A DNA stretch of 18,857 nucleotides, taken from assembly GCA_002402725.1 (NCBI GenBank), contig DHGL01000048.1, positions 13,526 through 32,382 on the forward strand. The letters are read 5' to 3'. Position 1 is the stretch's first letter. The number at the start of each line of letters is the position of its first letter. The notes below the pieces were generated by a model. It saw nothing but the letters and a program-made list of their open reading frames with translations, searched no databases and was not told where the DNA came from. The DNA is from Anaerolineaceae bacterium UBA4799 (GTDB lineage Bacteria > Chloroflexota > Anaerolineae > Anaerolineales > Anaerolineaceae). Below are positions 13,760 through 18,857 of this stretch, one piece after another. Position numbers and translations under genes: made by a program.

Positions 13760-14035
13760 TTAAGGGATTGCGGGGCGGGGAGCCTCTGTATTCATCTGGC
13801 GGGCGAACTCAGCCAGGGTTGAAACGTGGATAGCAGCGATCCTGCGTGTTTCTTCCGCGCCAAGGTGGAAAGCCTCACCACCAAAACCGTTCTTGATGGC
13901 CATGCCGGGATTGGTTAAGAGCAATCTGCGAAACTTTTCATTGACAACCGCCGCTGTAAGAATGCGGCTGTACTCGCGTTCTTTCTGAAGAATGGTTTCA
14001 TCGTGATGATGATAATCGTGAAAAATGTTACTCAT
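13760..14035 (-). CDS. NHLP-clan (Os1348-like) small protein, possible RiPP precursor
   Basis: A 91-residue protein. The core VNEKFRRLLLTNPGMAIKNGF (31-51) with a following EETRRIAAI helix resembles the nitrile-hydratase-like leader peptides (NHLP clan, Os1348-like) that precede modified peptides (RiPPs). The N-terminus is His/Asp-rich (FHDYHHHDE). There is a GG at 52-53, but no obvious Cys/Ser/Thr-rich core follows; the tail is MNTEAPRPAIP. AGGAG five bases before the ATG fixes the start, and the stop of the upstream DUF5317-like gene overlaps that Shine-Dalgarno, so they are co-translated. No maturation enzyme (cyclase, radical SAM, peptidase-transporter) is in the window, so it may instead be a small regulatory or structural protein. 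Recognition is by motif only. Confidence 0.6.
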   Translation of the reverse strand: MSNIFHDYHHHDETILQKEREYSRILTAAVVNEKFRRLLLTNPGMAIKNGFGGEAFHLGAEETRRIAAIHVSTLAEFARQMNTEAPRPAIP

Positions 14036-14043
14036 TTTTTCTC

Positions 14044-14619
14044 CTATTGAGTTTCGCTCATTGGTCCACCCAGTGACCAGAGCAGCCAGATGATACCTGC
14101 GCAAATGATGATATCACCTGGACTGAATGCCACCTGATAGTTGAGCCAACCAGGTAATGAAAACCGGTCGCTAAGAAACCACAGGCGGGTGTTCTCCGGC
14201 AGCAAGACGATATCTTTGCTAAAGCCGAGGCGCTCACCAACCCTCCACGCGTTTGCCGCTGTGTCGGGTAGTAATCGTTGCACCATCGCCGGGCTGATGG
14301 GCATCCAGCCGCCATTGAGCAGGATGACCAGCGCATTCAGTAGAAAACCGCCAGTGATCGGCCAAAAACCGGGTTTGCGGATATTAAAGAGCGAAAAAAC
14401 AATCAGTACAATCAGTGAACCGATGAAAAGGATGGAAGCCGTGGTATCGGGAATGCGTGCGCGAGTTGACGGCAGGAAGAAAATAAAGAATTGGGGAATG
14501 AAAGCCAGTATGACCAATGTGGTCGCTTTGAGATCATATACCCTATATTCTCTTTTTCTAAGCCTCGCCCTACACAGTCCGGCGGCTAAACCAACCAGTA
14601 CTGCGACGACAAGGACCAT
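14044..14619 (-). CDS. Small multi-pass membrane protein, DUF5317-like
   Basis: A 191-residue membrane protein with about five hydrophobic segments: residues 1-16, 30-48, 63-80, 85-102 and 168-185. The stretch LNALVILLNGGWMPISP (about 94-110) and the SPGDIIICAGIIWLLWSL ending resemble the DUF5317 family, seen in Chloroflexota and Actinobacteria and of unknown function. The loop between segments 4 and 5 (about 103-165) is long and likely outside. The ATG lies 10 bp after the stop of the 35-residue peptide gene, and its stop sits in the Shine-Dalgarno of the NHLP-like gene, so the three form a tight operon. It could be a transporter-like partner or processing factor for one of the peptides (inference only). 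No catalytic motif is seen. Confidence 0.7.
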   Translation of the reverse strand: MVLVVAVLVGLAAGLCRARLRKREYRVYDLKATTLVILAFIPQFFIFFLPSTRARIPDTTASILFIGSLIVLIVFSLFNIRKPGFWPITGGFLLNALVILLNGGWMPISPAMVQRLLPDTAANAWRVGERLGFSKDIVLLPENTRLWFLSDRFSLPGWLNYQVAFSPGDIIICAGIIWLLWSLGGPMSETQ

Positions 14620-14629
14620 CTACCGTCAG

Positions 14630-14737
14630 TTATCCACCAACAGTGCCTGTGGCAAAGGGAGCGCCAGCAGCCAGGGTGAACAGCACAAGGACGAGCATGA
14701 AGAAGGCTAATCTTGCTTTGCTGGAAAGTGTTTTCAT
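14630..14737 (-). CDS. 35-residue exported or membrane peptide
   Basis: A short ORF beginning MKTLSSKAR, then a strongly hydrophobic stretch (AFFMLVLVLFTLAAG) and a short tail APFATGTVGG. The ATG has an excellent AAGGAG Shine-Dalgarno with 6-nt spacing, which is better than most genes here and is the main reason to call it. A longer in-frame start at 14818 has no Shine-Dalgarno. The layout is a positively charged N-terminus, hydrophobic core and small residues at a possible signal-peptidase site, which would release a tail of about 9-11 residues. It leads the DUF5317/NHLP operon. It could be a secreted signal peptide, a tiny membrane subunit, or a leader. Function unknown. Confidence 0.65.
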   Translation of the reverse strand: MKTLSSKARLAFFMLVLVLFTLAAGAPFATGTVGG

Positions 14738-14824
14738 GAGAGACTCCTTAGATTTATTAAACATGGTTTTATTTACAGGTTGATTATTACTCCAGGTAGG
14801 ATGCAAAACAGGATACATATCGTG

Positions 14825-14847
14825 CTACTAATTTATGGAATTAGTAG
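14825..14847 (-). other. Hairpin over the stop of the 14-codon ORF
   Basis: A perfect 9-bp stem CTACTAATT / AATTAGTAG with a 5-nt loop. It covers the last codons and the tandem TAG stops of the small ORF at 14828-14872. It has no U-tract on the - strand, so it is not a standard terminator; it could be an attenuator-like element or a protein-binding palindrome. Confidence 0.6.
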
Positions 14848-14872
14848 ACACCAAAACATAGAGATGACTCAT
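14828..14872 (-). CDS. 14-residue ORF with full-length Shine-Dalgarno (possible leader peptide)
   Basis: ATG at 14872, encoding MSHLYVLVSTNSIN, then TAG TAG. It is preceded by AAAGGAGGTGA (complement of 14876-14886), complementary over 11 bases to the usual bacterial 16S rRNA 3' end, with ideal spacing (6 nt from GGAGG to ATG). No other gene in the window has so complete a site. It lies 45 bp after the big regulator's stop and 90 bp before the 35-residue peptide gene, in the same frame as the latter. It could be a leader peptide whose translation affects the hairpin, or a very small functional peptide. Called on the Shine-Dalgarno alone. Confidence 0.45.
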   Translation of the reverse strand: MSHLYVLVSTNSIN

Positions 14873-14917
14873 ATCTCACCTCCTTTTGTCTTTATGTTAA
14901 ATACGATGGATAAATTC

Positions 14918-17900
14918 TTACTGCTGCATTAATGAATTGTATAACTTGACCGTCTGGGGTGAAGGATCGATGTCAAGTTCTTTTTTCAAAACAAGTTTGC
15001 ACCTTTCGTATTGCCTGGCTACCGCGGAGCGATCATCCATGGCGGAGTATGCCATCATCGCCGAGCGGTACACAGATTCATTGTAATTATCCTCCTCAAG
15101 TGCCCGATTGGCAAGTAACGCCGCTTGTGAATATTTGCCAACCTTCATGTAGAGGTTGATTAGTGTCTGCGCGGCGTTCAGGAAGGCGGATTGATGTTTC
15201 TCGCGCGCGAAGAGCACCCATTCCTGGTCTAATTTGGGCAGGAACGGGCCGTGGTAGCTGGCAACCGCCGCACGGTAATGTTCGATTTCCTCCTCCACAC
15301 TTTGCGCTTTTTTTGCGTTTTCCAGTTCATGCATAAACGTATCTACATCATAGTCATAATCAATTGAGCGGTTGAACCGATAAATTTCATCATCAAATGC
15401 GACACAATCGTTGCCTGCGGCTTTGCGCAACCGGTAGACCGAGTTCTTAAAACGCAGTCTCACCGTGTCCCGGTCCGCGTCTGGCCAGAAGGCGGCGCCT
15501 ATCTCTTCTTTTGTTGCTCCCTCAGGGTGAGAAAGGAGGTAGAAGAAGAGGTCCCGTACCATGTGTGTTTTCCAATCCTTATTCGTGATGAGCCGGTTTC
15601 CCAACCGTACATGCATGCGGCCAAATCCGCTGATGCTCAACCTGGGGTTAGAGAAATCTACCGCTGACGAATGCCGCCGCACCACCCGGTGTATTTGCGG
15701 CAAATGTTTTTCAAAGGCGGCCACATCCGCCAATAACTGCGATACCACGGGGTATTGCTCATCTTCTGTGTCGATAAGTTCCAGGGCGCTGCCAAATTCC
15801 ATCAGAGCCTGGATCAGAACCTGGCGCATGCTGCCTTCAGCTTTTAGAATCCCGGGTTCCAAAATGTACTTTGAAGTTGTGCTTTCAGGCTCAACCAGAG
15901 TCGCGAGATTCCTGTACACGGAAGCCTTAAAACCCTCAAGTTGATAACCGGCAGCGGTGAAATAATCTTCCAGCCGTTTGAAAGTATTCGCCAGATCCAC
16001 TGGCTTTTGGTTCTTTAAGTCCAGCACGGCTTGTTCCAGCAGGCAGAGGTGATATTCATATTTTGAGCCGCTCTTCTGAGCCTTCCTTAATGCTTCTGAT
16101 AGCTGCTCCTGCGCAGAAGAAAGACAACCGGATATGCGGTCAAGCGTCGCCAGCGCCAGCGTGAGGTAAACATCCAGTGAAAAGTCCCTGGTTTTCTGCA
16201 AGACCTCTGCCGCCTGACTGTAAGCCTGCCTGGCTTCTTTTAAGGCGCGCACATCACGATAAAGGTCACCGAGGCTGGTAAGCACATACCCTTCAATCCT
16301 CGGGCTGGCTAACCTGGAATATGATAACGAGCGTTCAAGGGTAATGACGGCTTGTTCAAACTGGCTGCGCAGATACTGGACCATGCCGATATTATTCAGT
16401 ACATTCGCCAGCCACAGGGGGTTCTGCACCGCCTGCCAGTACTCCAATGATGTGGAATAACACTTTTCGCTTTGGTCAAAATCCGCGCGGGCAGAATATA
16501 CCACACCGAGGTCCATTAAGACTTTCGCAGCATCAGATTCCATACCCAGGTCTAGAAAACGCCGGTAGGACTCGCGCAGTTTCCACTGCGCATCGTTCAA
16601 TTCTCCGGTCTGAAGGTATACCAATCCTTCGGCTCTCAATGCTTCGGCGTACATTTGAGGCGCGCCAAAAGGCGGCCTGGTCAATTCTATGGCATCCTGG
16701 GTATCCTTAAGCGCGCCTTCATAATGACCAGAATGGCGATTTATAGCGCTGCGCCGGATCAGCGCCGCGGCTAATTCCTCAGTGGATCCTGCCGAGCGCA
16801 ACTCGCCAATCGCCTCGTCCAGTAACTCGAGGCTGGCTTTGTAGTCACCTCGCAGCATGGCTATGGTTCCCCTGATGGATATCAACTCTGGCTTGCTTTC
16901 TACCAGTCCACCCGGCAACGCGTTCAACCAATCCGTTAGCGTCACCAGCCGCCCGCTCAGAATCATCGAAGGGGCAGCCTTGCGTACCATCTCCACCTGT
17001 TGCTCCGGGGTGCCAATCCTCAGTAAAATGGCTATGGCTCTTTCCCACTCCTGAACACTCTCATAATAAGCTACCAGCTCAGTTTCAATCCTGCGGGTTT
17101 CTTCCGGTCTTTCCACGCGCATGCGGTTTTGCAGGAAATCGCGGAATAGGTGATGATAGCGCAGGAATAGAGTTTCATCACCCACGGGTAGCACAAACAA
17201 ATTATCACGCTGGATTTTCTCAATGACTTCGTCCCAGTTTTGCCCCTCCAACCCGAGCGCGTTGCCTAGAATTCTTTCACAAAGACAGGCGTCAAATTCT
17301 TCCAGCAAGGATGTTCGCAACAGAAAACTTTGCATGGCAAGCGGCTGTCGGTCAAAGACCTGCTGGGTAAGGTACTCATATATACCCACTCCCGAAACCT
17401 TTTCGATGCGGCTGCGTTCGTATGGTCCTTTGGGTGAAAGCTGCGCGGTCAACAGCAGACCGGTGATCCAGCCTTCAGTACGCGTGATCATTTCCTCAGC
17501 TTTCTGATCCGAAATGGTCTGGTGATAATTTACAGCCATCAACTGCTTGATCTCTTCCGGGAGAAAAGCGAGTTCCTCAAAACTCAAGCCATCCACCTGA
17601 GAACGCGCCACCAGCAGGCTCAGGTCAGGTAATGTGAGCAGGGTGCGCGAGGAGATAACATAATGGCAATTCTCCGCTGATTCCTGAATGATGCGGTTGA
17701 TGAAGACCTCTATGGGTTTAACGTCGCGCACCAGGTGATAATCATCGAGCACGAAGATAAAATGCTCACTGATGTTTTCGTAAGCATCATTGACAATCGC
17801 TGAGACCACCGGATCCAGGTTCATGTTGTCCTGGCTCAACTCGGCAAGCGCTGCCGAAGCCATCTGTCCGAAGGCGTGAAACTTGCCCTGGATGGCGGCG

Positions 17901-18154
17901 ATGAAATGCGCGATGAAGCGCTTCGGGTCGCTATCCAGCGGATCAAGCGCGTACCAGCACACTGGCACCTGGGTGTGATGTGAAAAATCGACCAGCAGCG
18001 AAGTTTTACCATAGCCGGCCGGGGCAGCGACTATCAAGAGTTTGAGGTCCAGCATGTTATCGAGCGCGGCGAGCAGCCTGGGGCGTGAGAGAATCTCGCT
18101 GCGGCGTCGGGGAATGAGCGTTTTCGTGCGGATAACCGGAAAATCTGGAGGCAT
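14918..18154 (-). CDS. MalT-type ATPase/TPR transcriptional regulator with C-terminal BTAD (SARP-like) domain
   Basis: A 1078-residue regulator. Residues 1-260 are a MalT-like STAND NTPase: VIRTKTLIPRRR start, Walker A APAGYGKTS (44-52), Walker B FIFVLDDYH (132-140). Residues about 380-800 are helical TPR-like repeats (for example AEALRAEGLVYLQTGELNDA, ANVLNNIGMVQYLRSQFEQA) that would bind a ligand or partner. Residues about 842-930 are an OmpR-like winged helix (KEEIGAAFWPDADRDTVRLRFKNSVYRLRKAAG) and about 935-1078 a bacterial transcriptional activator domain. So the LuxR-type HTH of MalT is replaced by a SARP-like output. It is probably an ATP-dependent, ligand-controlled activator. On the same strand as, and just upstream of, the small-peptide/DUF5317/NHLP genes, which it may control. 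The 180-bp spacer after it holds the 14-codon ORF and hairpin. A TATAGT (complement of 18163-18168) may be its -10; no Shine-Dalgarno is clear. Confidence 0.92.
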   Translation of the reverse strand: MPPDFPVIRTKTLIPRRRSEILSRPRLLAALDNMLDLKLLIVAAPAGYGKTSLLVDFSHHTQVPVCWYALDPLDSDPKRFIAHFIAAIQGKFHAFGQMASAALAELSQDNMNLDPVVSAIVNDAYENISEHFIFVLDDYHLVRDVKPIEVFINRIIQESAENCHYVISSRTLLTLPDLSLLVARSQVDGLSFEELAFLPEEIKQLMAVNYHQTISDQKAEEMITRTEGWITGLLLTAQLSPKGPYERSRIEKVSGVGIYEYLTQQVFDRQPLAMQSFLLRTSLLEEFDACLCERILGNALGLEGQNWDEVIEKIQRDNLFVLPVGDETLFLRYHHLFRDFLQNRMRVERPEETRRIETELVAYYESVQEWERAIAILLRIGTPEQQVEMVRKAAPSMILSGRLVTLTDWLNALPGGLVESKPELISIRGTIAMLRGDYKASLELLDEAIGELRSAGSTEELAAALIRRSAINRHSGHYEGALKDTQDAIELTRPPFGAPQMYAEALRAEGLVYLQTGELNDAQWKLRESYRRFLDLGMESDAAKVLMDLGVVYSARADFDQSEKCYSTSLEYWQAVQNPLWLANVLNNIGMVQYLRSQFEQAVITLERSLSYSRLASPRIEGYVLTSLGDLYRDVRALKEARQAYSQAAEVLQKTRDFSLDVYLTLALATLDRISGCLSSAQEQLSEALRKAQKSGSKYEYHLCLLEQAVLDLKNQKPVDLANTFKRLEDYFTAAGYQLEGFKASVYRNLATLVEPESTTSKYILEPGILKAEGSMRQVLIQALMEFGSALELIDTEDEQYPVVSQLLADVAAFEKHLPQIHRVVRRHSSAVDFSNPRLSISGFGRMHVRLGNRLITNKDWKTHMVRDLFFYLLSHPEGATKEEIGAAFWPDADRDTVRLRFKNSVYRLRKAAGNDCVAFDDEIYRFNRSIDYDYDVDTFMHELENAKKAQSVEEEIEHYRAAVASYHGPFLPKLDQEWVLFAREKHQSAFLNAAQTLINLYMKVGKYSQAALLANRALEEDNYNESVYRSAMMAYSAMDDRSAVARQYERCKLVLKKELDIDPSPQTVKLYNSLMQQ

Positions 18155-18221
18155 GTGTCTCTACTATAATCCAGTCCTTGCAATATTGGGCTTAACGAAT
18201 ACGTCTACTTGAATTATAAAC

Positions 18222-18247
18222 AAAAAAAGAGTCCTCGTCGGACTCTT
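18222..18247 (-). terminator. Intrinsic terminator of the DUF5684-like gene
   Basis: An 8-bp perfect stem AAGAGTCC / GGACTCTT with a 5-nt loop, followed on the - strand by a run of seven T. It lies 22 bp past the stop. It is a textbook rho-independent terminator and isolates the large regulator downstream. Confidence 0.92.
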
Positions 18248-18268
18248 ATTCAATGCCTGATAAATTGA

Positions 18269-18673
18269 CTACATCTGCGGGCTTGTAGGCGGTGTGAATG
18301 ATGTCGGCTGGCCGGCGATTGGGTCCAGGTATTTGGCATCACCAAACGCCAGGATGGCCATGAATATGACGCTCAAAAAGAGCAAACCGAAACCAAAACC
18401 GGTTCCCTTTCCGAATACCTTGGCCAGATCAAACAAGATGATAATGCCAATCACGATATTCACCAAAGGCACTAACATGAGCAATAACCACCACCACGGC
18501 CGGCCGATAATCTCCAGTTCAGTCAGCACGTTGTATATGGGAACGATCGAAGCCCACCCGGGTTTCCCTGCTTTTACGAAGACTTTCCACAAACAAACAA
18601 TTGAAAAAACACCTACCAAAAAAATGAAGAAGTAGTACCCAAAACCTAAACCGCCATCATAGTTGTATTCCAT
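18269..18673 (-). CDS. Small membrane protein, DUF5684-like
   Basis: A 134-residue protein with about three hydrophobic segments (residues 11-30, 60-82, 92-110). The stretch VKAGKPGWASIVPIYNVLTE (33-52), then IIGRPWWWLLLMLVPLVNIVI and DLAKVFGKGTGFGFGLLFL, matches the DUF5684 pattern, a common small membrane family of unknown function. The N-terminus is Tyr/Gly-rich and the C-terminus a Pro/Thr-rich tail (PTSFTPPTSPQM). AAGGAG before the ATG, a clear promoter at 18701-18728 and a terminator after it show a single-gene transcript. Related proteins sometimes lie next to signal peptidase genes, but none is here. Confidence 0.8.
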   Translation of the reverse strand: MEYNYDGGLGFGYYFFIFLVGVFSIVCLWKVFVKAGKPGWASIVPIYNVLTELEIIGRPWWWLLLMLVPLVNIVIGIIILFDLAKVFGKGTGFGFGLLFLSVIFMAILAFGDAKYLDPIAGQPTSFTPPTSPQM

Positions 18674-18700
18674 TCGTTCTCCTTTTTAGGTTATGATTAC

Positions 18701-18728
18701 ATTGTAGTAAAAATAATAGAAAAGTCAA
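18701..18728 (-). promoter_or_regulatory. Promoter of the DUF5684-like gene
   Basis: On the - strand TTGACT (complement of 18723-18728) and TACAAT (complement of 18701-18706) are 16 bp apart, about 28 bp before the ATG, with AAGGAG between. Confidence 0.65.
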
Positions 18729-18736
18729 TGATTTTG

Positions 18737-18763
18737 GATATAGAATATTGTGATATAGAATAT
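18737..18763. repeat. Tandem 12-bp direct repeat upstream of the right-edge gene
   Basis: GATATAGAATAT occurs at 18737-18748 and again at 18752-18763, 15 bp apart. The second copy contains a -10-like TAGAAT. It lies between the divergent DUF5684-like and YdcF-like genes, and may be a regulator site or simple AT-rich repetition. Confidence 0.6.
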
Positions 18764-18781
18764 CCGTTTTGAAAGGTCCGC

Positions 18782-18857
18782 ATGAACATTTTCTTATCTA
18801 AGTTCCTACCACTCTTCCTGTACCCCGCGGGTCTTGTTACGCTGCTCATACTGCTGA
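18782..18857 (+). CDS. Partial membrane protein, probable YdcF/DUF218-like N-terminus
   Basis: An ATG with AAAGG upstream opens a frame that runs off the right edge after 25 codons. It begins MNIFLSKFLPLFLYPAGLV and continues hydrophobic, which resembles the first membrane segment of YdcF/ElyC (DUF218) proteins involved in envelope metabolism. No domain beyond the first segment is visible, so the family name is a guess from the N-terminus. It is divergent from the DUF5684-like gene. Confidence 0.5.
   Translation, partial: MNIFLSKFLPLFLYPAGLVTLLILL

Noticed and set aside
14141..14710. 189-residue + strand ORF
   Set aside because: Antisense to the DUF5317-like gene and the small peptide; Ser/Lys/Arg-rich shadow with no ribosome site noticed.
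14630..14872. Amber read-through joining the 14-codon ORF to the 35-residue peptide
   Set aside because: The frame is shared, but there are two stops in a row, and the 35-residue ORF has its own strong ribosome site; no sign of stop-codon recoding.

Overview
The window looks like chromosome of an anaerobic Chloroflexota bacterium, probably Anaerolineae-like. This is inferred from gene content (a MalT-type ATPase/TPR regulator ending in a BTAD domain, DUF5317- and DUF5684-like membrane proteins, a large GT39-like membrane protein, an NHLP-clan small protein) and moderate GC. No rRNA, tRNA, CRISPR array or insertion sequence was seen. Family names come from recognising motifs by eye, not from searches.

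Region 1 (1-3314) is the promoter-proximal end of a bacterial microcompartment (BMC) operon of the sugar-phosphate-utilizing type. Reading leftward it holds rpiB, deoC, a EutN/CcmL vertex protein and a CoA-acylating aldehyde dehydrogenase cut by the window edge. Both rpiB and deoC carry extra N-terminal amphipathic segments that look like encapsulation peptides. DeoC would split deoxyribose 5-phosphate into glyceraldehyde 3-phosphate and acetaldehyde, and the dehydrogenase would turn acetaldehyde into acetyl-CoA inside the shell. A divergent GntR/UTRA repressor gene lies to the right. The short gap between them holds two face-to-face promoters and one 24-bp palindrome placed to control both.

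Region 2 (3319-6507) holds, leftward, a SAM methyltransferase and a GT39-like multi-pass membrane protein joined by a TAATG overlap, followed by a spacer with a hairpin. Region 3 (6508-7452) is a DAK2-like protein with a degenerate metal site and a 24-residue repeat, divergent from a padR gene. Region 4 (7453-11531) is an apparent operon: PadR regulator, lipoprotein binding protein, FecCD permease, ATPase and a THEP1-like NTPase, i.e. a metal-chelate or corrinoid-type importer. A patatin-like lipase follows (11595-12416), perhaps from a leaderless transcript.

Region 5 (12526-18154), all leftward, is the most unusual: a 1078-residue MalT/BTAD regulator, a 14-codon ORF with a full-length Shine-Dalgarno and a hairpin over its stop, a 35-residue signal-peptide-like peptide, a DUF5317-like membrane protein, an NHLP-clan RiPP-precursor-like protein and a GAF/HD-GYP protein. 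I read it as a candidate undescribed peptide-linked signalling cassette; that is inference. Region 6 (18222-18857) has a DUF5684-like membrane protein with clear promoter and terminator, and the first 25 codons of a probable YdcF-like protein running off the right edge.
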